Positions 11,651-24,400 of a DNA stretch of 64,000 nucleotides are shown piece by piece (the stretch's first letter is position 1; each line of letters begins with the position of its first letter). The translations under genes and the position numbers were made by a program. The notes beneath the pieces are model-generated. The model saw only the letters and a list, made by a program, of their open reading frames with translations, did not search any database and was not told the origin of the DNA. The stretch is from Ursus arctos (lineage: Eukaryota; Chordata; Mammalia; Carnivora; Ursidae). The stretch spans positions 32,581,718-32,645,717 of the forward strand of contig NW_026622974.1 in assembly GCF_023065955.2 (NCBI RefSeq), in the 5' to 3' direction.

Positions 11651-11668
11651 CTCATCATTTCAATTATT

Positions 11669-11884
11669 ATTATTTTTTTAATTTTTATTTATTTATTTGA
11701 CAGAGCGAGAGAGCACAAGCGAGGAGAGGGAGAGGGAGAAGGAGAAGGAGACTCCCCACTGAGCAGGAAGCCTGGAGCAGGACTGGATCCCAGGGCCCTG
11801 GGATCATTCATGCACTGAGCTGAAGGCAGATGCTTAACTGAGCTGAAGGCAGATGCTTAACTGACTGAGCCACCCAGCTACACC
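11669..11884 (-). mobile_element. CAN-type SINE with internal 23-bp duplication
   Basis: Reversed SINE: T-rich start, TTTATTTATTTGACAGAGCG, a GA-rich middle and the end CTGAGCCACCCAGCTACACC. The perfect 18-bp target duplication CTCATCATTTCAATTATT lies at 11651-11668 and 11885-11902. Inside the head, GAGCTGAAGGCAGATGCTTA plus ACT occurs twice head to tail (11817-11839 and 11840-11862). Confidence 0.96.
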
Positions 11885-11902
11885 CTCATCATTTCAATTA
11901 TT

Positions 11903-14160
11903 TTTTTGTAAAACGTTTGGATAAAAAGTCACACATTTTTTTTCCATTTTACATTTTTTCAAATCCTTTTGCAACAATCGATTAAATTCAATAATTAGAT
12001 GATTTCCATAAAATTTCCTTTATTTGAGAACCTCACTTTTCATTATGACCTCTGTGGGACAAAACTTTTTCATTTAAAATGTAACAACTATAACTACGTT
12101 TTAGCACTCTAGAAATAATATTGAATTGTTTTTGTTCTTTAAGACACTGGTCAGGGTGTTTTGTTTGATTTGCATATAAAACAAATAAACACAGCCTCCT
12201 TACATCCTGTGAAGTCTTCCTGCCTTGAGCATTGTCAATATGGTCATTCAGCCTGAGCACTTGTCTTACATAAGTTGTGTCTGTCTGATTGAAAGCAGTT
12301 TACAAACAATTAATGCAACCTTTAGTGCTGGTTTAGGCTAGCCAGGATCTCAAAGTAATTGAACCATTTATTTTTTTTCTTCTGAAAATATCTGTTTGAG
12401 ACTCTTTTTGTTTATTTTATATTCTGTTAGTTCTCTGTACATATTAGGGCCACAACTTTGAAAAACAGTCATTAACTTAACAATGTTGAAATTTTGATTG
12501 CCTTTTGTAACAACGTGATGAAGGAAGACGTGACTCCTAATGAAATCAACTTCTCCATCAAAACTGAGCTGCTGCTGACCATCTGGAATGTTCTGTTGAA
12601 CTTAAAATTTCTCTCCTTTTACTTTCCTTTATCCTTTCTTTTATCCTTCTAGGAGTAGTCTAGTTCTCATAAATATACTTATCTTTTCTGTTGTCATTTT
12701 TAATACATTTATTTGTTTGGGCTATTTTGGTCCTTTTCCTTATCTTCATGATTTTGTTCACAAGAGACTTCAGTTTCCTTGTGATGTATTAAGAGAAATT
12801 GGACATTTTAAACCTACTGCAGTCTTCTTTTTCCAGAATAGGTTTTTGGCTGCTAGTTGGGTTCTTCTTTCTACTTCTTCTTTCAATAATTCAGAAAAAA
12901 ATGTACAAAATTAATCTGAATTTAAGATATGCAATAGTACAATTAAAATGCATATTTAAAATTGCTCCTGTACTGTATAGAGCCATATAAATGGGTAATC
13001 AAATCGCTCCTACTATGTACGTTAACTTGTTGATGGATACGTGTAGGAATTTTTATCATTGGAACGCTATTTTCTTCAGGTCATTTTGCTGCATTTGGGG
13101 ACAATTTTGTATGTGGTTTCACTACATCAGTGTCAATGTTATATGTTTTTACATCTGGAACTACTGTCAGGACAAGATGCACTGGATAGGCTAATATATG
13201 ATTGCATACATTGGGATGCATAAAACATGCAACCTCACACACAGACATTCCAGATGCATGTGGTACTGCTACGGTTTTGCTCTATAAACACAGGAATTCT
13301 TATAAACTCTGTCTTGCATGATTCCCATAAAAAATGTATAAGTATTTAAAATTGTATATTCTGAATTACTTAATTTAGCCCTAATAAAATTTCCATTTTT
13401 CATCCATATTTTAGAGACCAAATCTTCCACTAACAATTTTGCATGTCTGATCATCGGAAGAAATTTCAGCAGACTAGCTTCAGGTCCATATATTCCGAGC
13501 CTTCTTTCTCCTGCATGGCCCTCATATCTCGGGCAGAGTAGACAGGGCATGTCCATATTGCAGTGTAATCTGTGACACTTATGAGTTAGATGAGTTAGCA
13601 CTGGGGACAACAGTGGTATTCCTGGAAGTCATTCCAATACCTGGACACCCAGCAATGAATAACAATATGAAGTTTTGTTGAGTTATAGAAATATGCCCCC
13701 AAAGTAAACATTTCCTCAGCTTAACTCCCTTTATTTGTCTCTGAAAACCCATGCCATTCTAAAACCCTGATACCCGAGGGCAAGTCTAACAAAGGAAAAA
13801 AACTGGAATGGAAAGGGACAATTGTCTTAGCTGGTAAAAATACTTTACTTTGGCTAATTTTACAAAAACATATGACTATGTGGACATATTTCTAATGTAT
13901 CTACCAGGCCCTAGAAATGGCCCATGAAAGCGAGGGACTCCGACATTTCATTACTTTTATAGTGAATCTGCTTTTGGTTACCACCCGCAAGATACATCCC
14001 AGTAAATTATAGTTTATTGACCACTTTTGACATATTGCTGGCAATGATATACAACAAAGAAAAATCAGGTAGAAGTAATTAAGTATTTAACTATTATATA
14101 ATGTAATACTTAGATCTCAATGAATTAACAGTTAATTCTATTAATATTTATGTATGTAAT
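11903..14160. other. single-copy AT-rich DNA, no gene recognised
   Basis: I recognise no repeat, RNA gene or exon. Frames of 63-113 codons (for example 13269-13610 minus) have no recognisable motif. This is one of the longest stretches in the window with no identified repeat. Confidence 0.4.
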
Positions 14161-14164
14161 AAGA

Positions 14165-14300
14165 TAACAACACTGGCTCACACATATATAGGACTTATTA
14201 TATAGCAGGTACTTTTCCAGGATTGTTTGATCTTCACACCAACACTATGAGGTACTTTTGTCTTAGAGGATCTAAGACAACCTTCATGCAGAATTCTAAG
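14165..14300 (-). repeat. MIR SINE fragment, minus strand
   Basis: GGACTTATTATATAGCAGGT and GATCTTCACACCAACACTAT followed by GAGGTAC correspond to the reversed 3' half of MIR. The fragment is diverged and ancient. Confidence 0.7.
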
Positions 14301-17300
14301 ACAGAGAGCCAAGTGTCTCTTTTCGGCCAGGCAGGTAGGGTAAATGGGAGAAGCCATGGGTGTAATGGCACCGGGCATTTACTTACTCCCTCGCCATTGG
14401 GAAGACTGTTGAAATGGAGAGCTCAGGTGCCATATAAGGGTCACTATCCACATCCAGGGGCTCATGGCCCTACAGAGATACTGGCCCAGATTTTCTGATT
14501 TTTTTAAGAGAAATGGAAATATGAATATTGTGTGTGTGTAATCTCCTAATTCAAGATACTGAGTTTATTTTTAAAAAAGAAGAACAACTTGGGGGCCAAG
14601 CACAAGAACTTATGGTTCTAGCCTGGCTCTAAGGCCAGCACTGTTCAGCCACAAGGTTCTTTGCAAAATCTCAGAGTATAATTTGTATTTCTACACTCCT
14701 TTTTCCATGTCCATTCAAAGTTTTTGTGATTTGCTGCTGTAGCTGGTAGCCCATTGCCTAGCATTATGCTTGTCCCAGAGTAGGTGCTTAGTTAATATCT
14801 GAGGTTGAATACAAGAAGTCAGGTGTGTCATCTTCCTTGAGTTAGAAGCAAAGCCTGAGCTCTATCATGAGGATGTTTTCAGGGGCTGACATGAGAAAAG
14901 ATAACCATACAGCAACATTTAACTGTTTACTACAGGCGATAATTTAAGTAGGGTAATCTATCTTTAAAAGTATATTAATTTTCCCTCTTGTTACTCTTTG
15001 TTGGTCAAGTATCATATTAACCTAGGAATAAAGAAATATAGAGACGGACATAAAGTGCTGATCAAATTCTGTAATTAACAGTCACAAACATTTCAAGCTC
15101 CCAATGCACGTGTCCCACTATAATCTCAGCTGTATGAAATTTGTAACTGCTCTCTAAAAGCACAAAGTCAGCTAATTCAACAACCTTTGCCCCAGGTATC
15201 TTGCATTCCCCAAATCTGCATTGTTAGCAGGAAACCTCAAAACCTCAGAAATGTAACTCTAGTACTCATGCTATAGACAGTATAAATTTCTGTCAGCCCA
15301 GTACACTCATTAATTTGCTGGTTTCCATTGACTTCATTTTACTAGCTTGTTTTTCTTTTAGATTTTCATTTATATGTTTCATACTTCCAGTGACCAAAGG
15401 CTCATGTCAAATGACTGAAATCGTTATTTCCAGAAATTCCAGTAAGTTGGCTTGATGAACATTGCCTGTTCTGATTTTTGAGCTCTGTGGATTTGTCTGT
15501 GCATATCACTGGAATTCATAAATACTGTGCCTACAGCTGGCCTTTTAGACAAGGAAGACAGGGAGAGGCTCACCTCCTCTCCATCACCTCTCTCCTGTGC
15601 CCAGTGGCCTTGGTCTCTGCTATTGTCATTTGCAATTCGGTCTGTTATATTTCTTTAGTCCAAGCATGTGATTAGACCCTTCTGGAGCTTTGCCAGACAA
15701 CTCAGTAGTTTTGGGCCTCCAGTGTCTATCCCCTAAGGCAGCAAACTCAATCTATTTAGAGAGCTGTTAATTAAGTGAATTATGTTTGGTCAGGTATTTA
15801 TGAGCAAAGAAAATCAGAATGGAAATGATAAGTGTGCCCTTACAAAAAGACTGAGTAAGCTATATGTAAATTAAAAAAAAAAAAAAAAAACCCAACCCAA
15901 CCAAAAGAATCTCTCTAAAAGGGTTTTTCCTCTAGTTTAGTTTTTCTCCTTAACCATTTGAGAAAATACACTTGCTCTTTAGTGACATCATTCTCATCCC
16001 AAATATGCTTGTAAACTTGGGCAAAATGCAAAGAAGAACTGAGAGGAATGTAAATACTGTATGTTCTCTCTACACAATTGTTCAGGGAAACGCCGTTCCC
16101 TTAGAAATAGAGTTCTGGGAAGTATGTCTGCCATCTGTAGTCCAGATGATGGTGATTGTGGCGATGAATTAAACATTTAGAAATAAACCCTAATGGTTGT
16201 TACTGTTTTCAAGGATGAGGCAACTGAAATATTGTTTCATTACTCATAATGCACAAAGTAACTAGAATTTGCTTATGTGTCATGTATTCATAACTTAGAA
16301 AATATATTTAAAAAGACAGCAATTGTGGCTTTTTGAGTGTGTCCTGGCACAATCTCCATAGAGGCTATGGTGCACGCATAATGTGCTAAGACACAGGGAC
16401 AATGCCAGAAGCTTGAAAGCATTATTATCATCATCATTACTACTCTTTAATGAGGAATCATGCTCCGAGATTGTTTCCATGCACACTAGCATGATTCCAT
16501 ACCTATCAATCAGTTCATCGTGTAGACCCCATCCCTGCAGCTATGAAAAGACATTTGTAAAGCTGCTCAGGATTTTTTCCTGAGTGAGATGCAAAAAAAA
16601 CTAAACGGGTATGATTCCTGAGCACTACTCATCAAGAACAGGCAGGCTAAAGTGGACACAGAAAAGGGCAATGAAAATATTCAATATATTCATTAGATAT
16701 TCACAAAATCAAGGCCCATAGAAGGTTGTTGTTGTTGTCATTTTTTATGTGATTAAAAAAAAAGAGCAAATTCGATTTGGTTGGTGGGGTAGTAGGAGCA
16801 GGTAATGACGGTGGAAGAATCACCTTCCCTCCGAAAGTCAAGACACAATTCTGGTATGAAGTGGGATTTTAAAGGTTGTATGTTCTAGAATGTTGAAAAG
16901 GAGATCTACAGTCAAGAAAATACAGTTGGATAGAAAATGAGTAACTGAAATCAAGCAGGACTTGGGAGGTGGTGAGGCACAAAAATGCCTTGTGGTGCCA
17001 AATACAAAAATAGTAAGTTGAAGCAGGCTACTCGCCTACAACTTAAGATACTTAGTAAAAAGGCTCTAGGTTTTGAAAAGTTATTTGAAAAGAATGTCCC
17101 AATCTTCTTTCCTTTTTTTTTTTTTTTTTTTTTTACACATCTGTGTACTTCTCTGCCATTAACAGAAGCAACTAGTTGTTTCAATCAAACAGCACATGTT
17201 TGGGGTTCAAAATGCTAGCAAGGGAGTAGGTGAAGTGATCCTGAGTGGGTTCCAGGTTGGATGGGGAAGGTTTGGTACTGAAGGAGGGTCGAGAAGAGTC

Positions 17301-17822
17301 CTATCCGGTGGTTTCTGAAACCAGCCTCTACAGTCTCACGAAAGAAGATTATTAAATTATTAGGAATTTTGCAAGCCAGCTGTTACATAGGGAAATTATT
17401 AAAAATTATATTAAACTTAAAATTAAATAAATTATATGAAAAACAAAGATGATAAGCACTCAAACCCCTCCACTTCCTAATTATTTCACAACATTTTCCT
17501 ATTATCTGTGCTTTTGAGGTCATTTTGTTACATCATAGCCGTATGATAGAAATACTCTAGAATGAGGTGCTGCTGATGCTCACTCAATGACAACAAGCTG
17601 GTTGCTTGAAATCTGCTACACCGGTAAACATTTTCCAGAACATTCCCGGGTCCTCACTATAACATACTGTCTCCAAGAGTGGGCCCGCTCCTTATGTCAG
17701 AGCTGACTTTAGAGGGAAAATAGAATCCCATTAGAAAATAGATGCAAGAATTTGAAAAATGTAGAAAAGAAGTACCCAAGCCAACATTTCTCTGATATTG
17801 CTGTCTATAATTTTTGAATATT
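14301..17822. other. mostly single-copy DNA; small L2 trace and homopolymers
   Basis: No gene recognised. Position 14735-14815 (TAGCATTATGCTTGTCCCAG, then GTAGGTGCTTAGTTAATATC) resembles an L2 3' end. An A18 run lies at about 15873-15890, a GTT repeat at about 16725-16739 and a T-run at about 17112-17134. The T-run might mark an old minus-strand retroinsertion, but no copy is recognised after it. Confidence 0.4.
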
Positions 17823-18510
17823 CAGCCATTCATTTATTGGTATTTATTGAGTACTTTCTACCACCATCCCAGGCTTTCCGGATACGATGAAGTAGACGAT
17901 GTGGTACCTTCCCTCACGGAGCCCATGGCCCAAAATGGCACCAGAGGAGTATACAGATGATTACAATAGAGATTGGTAAGGGAGGGAAACACAAGGTGCA
18001 TTGAAGTACGGCAAAGGTCAACCTGGTAAGGCAGGTGTGGGACTAACACCAGAAACCAAGCAATGCTTGGTGCTGGCTAAAGCAGGCTCTTGGGGAAACT
18101 TCCAGGAAGAGAGCATTAAAGTGTGTGCTATCCCTGAACTCTTCCCATGGCCCTGCAAAGCATGGCTGGTACTCTGGGAGAGGCCTGTGTGCAGCGGCAG
18201 TTGGGGGAAGTTGGGAGGGGCAGGCGGCACCTAGCAATGGCATAACAATGGGATTAGAAGGTTTCAGGTCTGAGGAATGGCCTTGTTAGTGAGTAGAGCA
18301 GCCTGGTAACGGTTTGCCGCATTCCAGGTGATAGCCTTGCATTCCTTCCCACCTGTAGCTGGATGCAGCTTGGCTACCGGAGAACATCTGTTTCTTCTCA
18401 TTCACCCAGGCTGAGGGTGTTTGAGGGAAGACGGAAGGAATTTTTAGAAAAAGGAGTTCTGATCTGAATTTTGAAGGGTGTGAGGATGGAAGAAGGGACC
18501 AGACAAAAGG
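17823..18510. repeat. LINE-2-like fragments
   Basis: CATTCATTTATTGGTATTTA with TTGAGTACTTTCTACC starts a pattern typical of mammalian L2. Further parts fit the same family: TACAGATGATTACAATAGAG, and near 18440-18490 AGTTCTGATCTGAATTTTGA. Orientation and outer limits are uncertain. Confidence 0.5.
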
Positions 18511-19190
18511 CCACATCAAGTGACAACCACTCTGACATGGTGGTTAATTACCATGTGAAGGAGGACAATTTCTGGGATAGTTCGAAATAAACTTGGAAGG
18601 TAAAAAGAAAGAGGAGAGTTGCTGATAAGATTTTCAGTTGGTTCCTGAGACTGGGCCAGGAGCTCTGAAACAATGATTAAATTCTCATCCAATACCTGGA
18701 CAAATATTTCTAATATCAGGCAACTGAGAAGGAAATTGAAATGACATTATTAGAAATAAGTGTCTATGTATAATAATTTTCAGTCTCTTTGCCTGAAAGA
18801 AGAGATTTCATCATCTGTATTCATTGCTTTTGAAACTGCTAAACTGAATCCTATATTTCTTCATGTTAAATTGAAGCCTGTAGTTATCAAAATGCTGACA
18901 AGTTGAGTTATTGCTTATTCTCAGGCCCCATGCAAAGACTTTGCCATTAATAACATTCACTGTGTACATTGATAGAAGAGAATTATTTAGAGCTACCAAA
19001 TGTGTTATTACAAGTTATCCTGTATGCCCTAAAAGAAGTCATTTTTGACTTATGGGAGGAAAAAAGGATATTTGCAGGGGGCTGACAAATGACAAAATAC
19101 CACTGCCAATAAAAGAGGGGGAAATGTAGCAACAGAATTCTACAATAACTCAGTTAAAATCTGCTACTCTCTCTTTTCTTTTTTTGTGTT
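18511..19190. other. single-copy DNA, no gene recognised
   Basis: No repeat or gene recognised. It leads into the exon-like segment at 19195-19255. Confidence 0.35.
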
Positions 19191-19194
19191 TCAG

Positions 19195-19255
19195 CAAAGT
19201 TTACCATGTTCGTCTTACAAGAAATAAGGGATGAAACCAGAAAAGGAGAACTCAG
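19195..19255 (+). other. candidate internal exon (61 bp), unconfirmed
   Basis: A strong pyrimidine tract (about 19167-19192) ends in the acceptor TTTCAG. Then come 61 bp and the donor sequence CTCAG followed by GTGAAG. Only one frame is open through the segment, reading KFTMFVLQEIRDETRKGEL with two extra bases at each end; the other two frames contain stops. I do not recognise the peptide. The length is not a multiple of three. Matches of this quality to splice consensus also arise by chance in 64 kb, so this is only a candidate. Confidence 0.25.
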
Positions 19256-19795
19256 GTGAAGAAATATGTTGCAAACGCTGATTTATCATGTGAGCTTAAA
19301 AATCCCTGTCAAGAAAAAAAATCGTCCATCTATTTCCTTTATCTCATACTAAAAATGTCTCAAACTACTAGGTTATGCATACAAGACCAAGAAAAAAAAG
19401 TGTTTAAAAAGTTCTAATTTAAAATATAAATGGAGTGGCTCAGGGGTAAATATGGGGTTACTACTATGGGATATGGGAGGCCTTATCTGTCTGGCAAATA
19501 AGAACTTCAAGCTTCCTTTTTTAGGATGTGGTTGCCTACCTAAGTAGTTCTCAAACTTTTGTACAGATCAATCCATGAGCTATATTGAGAGGTTCAATAT
19601 GGCCCATTCTGAACACATCCCTTTAGATATGATGATACACAGACTACATCTATAATCCTATATATTTATGGCATAATAACTATATCTCACATCCCACAGC
19701 ACAGAAATATAGATGCACGATCCAAGAGTGAACTGGGGAAATAACGACACCACTCGTGCCACCTGTCCGTGTAGGTGATGTCTAGTGCATATAGC
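19256..19795. other. single-copy DNA with a possible hAT trace
   Basis: No gene recognised. TAGTTCTCAAACTTTTGTAC at about 19542-19561 resembles the end of a MER5 or Charlie-type hAT element, but the rest is too diverged to call. Confidence 0.3.
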
Positions 19796-20040
19796 TCCTA
19801 CATCCCAAGTACTGTGCTAGGCAGGGTAATAGACACAGAAAAAATGCCTAATTCCTGTCCTCAGGAAGATATCCTCTAGAAAACGGAGAGAGGCATAAAA
19901 AAGGCAAATCACAATATAATAAGGTAAATAATTTTATCAAAAAGGCATGGAGGATAGTGCTGCAGAACTGCTCAGAATGGAGGAATCCACAAAGCTTCAC
20001 AGAGAAACTGACAAATCCAAAATAGGATTTTGCCAAACAA
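19796..20040. repeat. LINE-2-like fragment
   Basis: CAAGTACTGTGCTAGGCAGG, then CCTAATTCCTGTCCTCAGGA and a following part ending near CAGAATGGAGGAATCCAC match the L2 pattern also seen at 17.8, 28.1 and 45.6 kb. Confidence 0.5.
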
Positions 20041-20990
20041 GTGGAAATGTCTGAAATTAATAAATTTCAGTCAATTCTAAAAACTAAACACTACAGAAAC
20101 ATGATCAAAAGATTTCCCAAATACCGGTACACAGACCACCTGAAAGACCTTTCTGAACTATGAGCCATTTTCTGAGGTCTTGGGGTGTTTGTTGCCACAG
20201 CAGAGCCTGTTTTATCCTTTGTAATACAACTGTGTTTTGTCTTATTGGGGCCATAGGGTCAGATCATGGTACAGAATGGTGGGGATTCAGTTTCCTTGAA
20301 AGGAGGAGATACTCTCAGAATGATCAGGCCTGAGATAAGAAATAAGGATTTTGTAAGCAAGTTGGGAAAGAGAAAATGTTCCTTCCCATTGGGGCCATTG
20401 GTCTAAGGCAGGGCGATTCCTCTAGCATTTCTGATGCTGGGAGTGGTGTAAGAGGTGGTGAGTGTGACAGGCATAGAAGCTTCCATCTCATCAGGAGAGA
20501 AGGAGAGAGCCAGGAGCTCCTGTAACAGGCTCACGGCTGGTCAGCAATGTAAGTTATTCTCGGGGTTGCATCTCCCTTCCACTTTCCCCAAATCCTCAAT
20601 AAAGCCATGCTTAGAGGTACAGCTTGGTTTCAGCTCTGCTGTGGGCAATTTAGAAAGCTGCGCCTTGTCTCCATCACACCAGTAAAGGAGAGAGCAGTGC
20701 CCCTAGCCCCGGGGGTCACAAGTACAGAACCACCTGGCCCACCTGAGGGCCAGAGAATACGGAGTAGGAAGAAAATATCACATGCAGCGCAGTAATTGAT
20801 TTGATAGAGTTCTTTCCTGTCTGAAGCACAGGCAAAACTAAGGTGCTAAGCACTAAAAATAGCCTCTGTCACTCGCCTACCTTCCCGATCTCAGTGAGTT
20901 GCAAGCTGCAATTTCACGGTGCAAATGGAAATTTTCCACGAGGCTTACCCAGTAGGAAACATGTCATTCTGTCTTCCTTGTTATCAGCTC
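20041..20990. other. single-copy DNA, no gene recognised
   Basis: No repeat or exon recognised. Frames of 62-76 codons at 20455-20795 have no domain features. Confidence 0.4.
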
Positions 20991-20994
20991 CTGT

Positions 20995-21320
20995 GCTGGA
21001 ACAACATTATGCTGCAGTAACAAATAAGAATCTCAATGGCATAAAATAAAGGTTTATTCCTTGTTCATCTCTGTGCTTAGTGAGAGTCAGCTATATCCTC
21101 TGCTCAAAGTCATGCTCTTTCCAGGACTCACAATGAGGGGGCAGCCACCTTCTGACACGTGGCCAGTACAGCGGCAGAGGGAACCGGGGCCCCACAAAGT
21201 AAGCCCTAGCCTTAAAGCTTCCATTTGGAAGTGATAGATGTTACTTCCGCTTACCCAACACGAATTCCACACGCAGGGAAAGGCAGCGGAGTTAGAATGG
21301 GTGTAGAGCCTGATGGTTCC
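20995..21320 (-). repeat. MaLR-like LTR fragment, minus strand
   Basis: TTATGCTGCAGTAACAAATA, then ATAAAATAAAGGTTTATTCC, CAGCCACCTTCTGACACGTG and GGAAGTGATAGATGTTACTT with CCGCTTACC. The order fits a reversed MaLR-type LTR, but the family is not certain. Confidence 0.5.
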
Positions 21321-22844
21321 TACACACCCCACACCTTTCGCAAGAAATCCCGAGTCCATGGCTGAAGAGTATGTTTTTTCAATTGAGCAAACAATAATCA
21401 CATTTTAAATGTACTGAATAGGCTGTTATCTTTCCTGACAAGAGAAATTGCGTAAGGAGGGCTTGGTCATAGGTAGAGAAGATGAAAAAAGAGACAAAAG
21501 AGTAAGTGGAGAGAAGATGATGAGTGAAGTGTAAGAAGAAGATAGAGAAAAAGAAGTGAAGAAGAGGAGCGTCAGGGCAGGGAGCGTCTCCCACTCTTAC
21601 CCTAAATGGCTTCGCTACAACTTTCTACTGTTCCAATTCGCCACTGCCGTTCACTTCTTGAGGTCCTAACTAGTTAATCAAACAGAGAAAGAGCCCTCAG
21701 AAAAGGGAAGCAGAAAGGAAGAACAGGAGGATGTGGGCAAATCATAGACAAGAGAGTCTGAGCTACTAAAGAAGGATCAGCTGGAGGGAAAAGAGCCGGG
21801 CACTATAAGGAGCTAGAGCGCACCCAGGTAGAGTCTCAAATTCAAAAGCCACTCTAGCTGGGGGAGATGATGCACAGGGTGAAATGATACCGTTTGTTAT
21901 CGCAGCCCTTGAAATGTCAGATTTTCCCCTTGCTGCATTCTGCCTGATAACGTTTGCAAAGCTCACGCTCTTGAGATCATATATGTGACCCAGGGAAGAA
22001 GACTGCCAGTTGAGAACTGATTATCTCAGAATAAATACACTGCGCCCTTTGTGTCGTGACTTGAGGGGTGGCCTGCACTGAAACAGGGCCTGGCTGGCCA
22101 AGCTCCTGGGTCCAGCCTTTTCCCACCCATCTTTAAACACACTGTCTTACCACTTCCACACAGCCCACGGCTTTGAGCCTACTTGGTAAAGGTGGTATGG
22201 CTGTATTCCAAAGAAAACCCTTGCTCTGACCCTGAGAATTGTTTGTTTGTTTTAAATTTTAAGTTTTTGCAGTTCCACAAACCTGGTGTTAAAAATATCA
22301 TTTAAATGTAACCAGAGCTGCTTTCAGTAGCACTTTGCTAGTGGAGACTATCAGACTATCAGGCATCGCTCTTAAATGTCAGACTGTCTTTTCACATAAA
22401 AGCCATGAAATTGTTTTAATTGAAATCCACTGTGAGAGAGCTTCTGAATCCTCAAAGAGATGATGTATAATGCCTGGGAGTCGCAAGCTGCTCCCAATGT
22501 GCTATTAGACCTTGAAATGGCAGTGGTTCCTGCTCACGTTACAGCCCCTTTTTGTCTTTTCATGACTTAATTGTGGAACTGTTTTTTAAAAATTTACATG
22601 AAGTAGAAATAGTTTTCTAAAGAGAATTCACTCACTGTTACTAAGCAAGAAACCTTTGAGTACAGCAAATGGCTTAAATTCCCTTTCAGTGTTGAGTATC
22701 TCCTCTTTTTCTGAAATTAGTACTTCCCTTTTCTTTCTCTATCTACAAATATATTATTTCCTCAGAAGCTGTCCTATTTTTCACAGAGCAGCCACAAGCC
22801 TAATCAATAACTCCACGTGAAAAAAAAAGGGGGGGGCTGTTCAA
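21321..22844. other. single-copy DNA; purine-rich tract and possible conserved non-coding block
   Basis: No gene recognised. A GA-rich tract spans about 21478-21572. The stretch 22230-22620 is repeat-free AT-rich DNA with TTTTAATTGAAATCCACT and CATGACTTAATTGTGGAACT, the kind of composition often seen in conserved non-coding DNA. That reading is inference. An A9-G9 junction sits at about 22820-22836. Confidence 0.3.
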
Positions 22845-23185
22845 TTCATAGTTACAAGGGACAGATTGATGGTTGCCAGAAATAGGGGATTGGGAGGTGA
22901 AGGGAGTCAAAGGTACAGATTTCTGGGTTATAAGTCATGTGGATGTAATGTACAGCATGGTGCCTACGGTTAATAACACTGTACTGCATATTTGAAAGTT
23001 GCTAAGAGAGTAGATCTTAGAAGTTCTCATCACATGTATTTTTTTTTTGTAACTATGTATAGTGACAGATATCAACCAGACTTAATGGGGTGATCATTTC
23101 ACTATATATACAAATATCCTGTCATTACATTGTACCCCTGAAACTAGTATAAAGTTTTATGTCAGTTATACCTCAGTTTAAGAAA
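22845..23185 (+). mobile_element. LINE-1 (L1MA-like) 3' UTR fragment
   Basis: TTGATGGTTGCCAGAAATAG, ATGTACAGCATGGTGCCTAC, GTTGCTAAGAGAGTAGATCT, CATTGTACCCCTGAAACTAG and GTCAGTTATACCTCAGTTTA are in the order expected for an L1MA-type 3' end in plus orientation. Confidence 0.85.
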
Positions 23186-23984
23186 AGGCTCAGCCCAGTG
23201 GGCACCCAGCATGGCAAGGCCCAGTGTCTGAGAGAAGCAAAGGGCATTCCTTCCTCCAGGAAGACGCCTATTCCAGGCTACATGCCTTGGTGAGCAGAGT
23301 ATGGGCTTCATGTCAACCCCACAGGCCCCCTGGATGGGCACCTTTGTGAAGCACACAAACCGCACAGCTGTACATGTCAACTCTTGCAGGTTCATACATG
23401 ATAGGACTGGTTCAGAGTTGCCTTCTTATGCAAGCCAGGCCAGTCAGAGCCCTTCTGTGGATTCTGTTCCAACCAGACCCAAGAAAGTCAGACACTCTAT
23501 TGGTGAAAGTCAAGAGATGAATTGCATGAGCTATCAGTGACTGAGATTTCTACTATTTGAAAAAAAAATGCCTTTGGTATGACAAAGAATGATGCCAGCA
23601 TCACAAAGAAGTAAGAACAAGAGATGGCAAGCATTCCATCAGCACTGAAGTTCCTGGTTCCGGAAGTGCCTGTGATCAGCAGCATCCCTGCCTTCTCATG
23701 GGTGCGTGGTTTGGTTGTTCAGCCCTCCCTTGGATTTGATGAGTCAATAGACATCCTTTTTGCTTTAGCTTCTTTTAGTTAGATTTGCATCCTGACAACT
23801 TGGTTCATGAAAAAATGCAAAGGCACTACAGAGAGCAGCCATATATCATGGCAGCCCATGCTTCCAGAGGTGGCTCCATCTTGCGGAGATCCCCCCCTAA
23901 GCAGCTCCGGCACAGAGGGGGTAACTTCGACCTGAACATAGAGAGGTGCATGCTCATTGAATGATTGAGAAGTGACAATTCCCT
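23186..23984. other. single-copy DNA, no gene recognised
   Basis: No repeat or exon recognised. Overlapping short frames at 23162-23685 have no motifs. Confidence 0.4.
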
Positions 23985-24172
23985 ATTTCTATCTGTATGA
24001 CCTTATGTAAGTTTCTAGACCTCAGTTTTCACAAACGTAAAATGAGAATTTTAATATTTTCTATTTCATAGATTTGTTGAAAAGATTAAAGGAAACAATG
24101 CATGTAAGTATTTGGGATAGTACCTGGCACCTAGTGTTCAATAAATGTTTGGTATTACTATTCTTTTATTAT
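23985..24172 (+). repeat. MIR SINE, plus strand
   Basis: GACCTTATGTAAGTTTCTAG, CTCAGTTTTCACAAACGTAA, TAGTACCTGGCACCTAGTGT and TCAATAAATGTTTGGTATTA follow the MIR order from core to 3' tail. Confidence 0.85.
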
Positions 24173-24244
24173 TTCCAGTGTCAGAATGGTGCTTGACATA
24201 GGATAGGTATTAGCAAGAGTTGCAATGGATATAAAAATCTCATT

Positions 24245-24400
24245 TTAGCCCTAACTCCATAGCTAATATTCTTTGACCTTAGGTAAGATATTTTTCTGAA
24301 CCTCAACTTTCTCATCTGTAAATGGGAAAAATAATTTTTTTGCAGGTTAATTGAAAGATAACATGAAATAGTGTGCATGACCAAGTTTTATAAACTCTAA
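24245..24400 (+). repeat. MIR SINE, plus strand
   Basis: AGCCCTAACTCCATAGCTAA, TTTGACCTTAGGTAAGATAT and CCTCAACTTTCTCATCTGTA match the MIR core. It is a second, separate copy about 75 bp after the first. Confidence 0.8.

Noticed and set aside
11817..11862. Direct repeats considered as a possible CRISPR-like array
   Set aside because: Only two adjacent copies without spacers, inside a SINE, in a mammalian genome.
17112..17134. Long T-run as the tail of a minus-strand retrocopy
   Set aside because: No parent gene, SINE or L1 end is recognisable after it and no flanking duplication was found.
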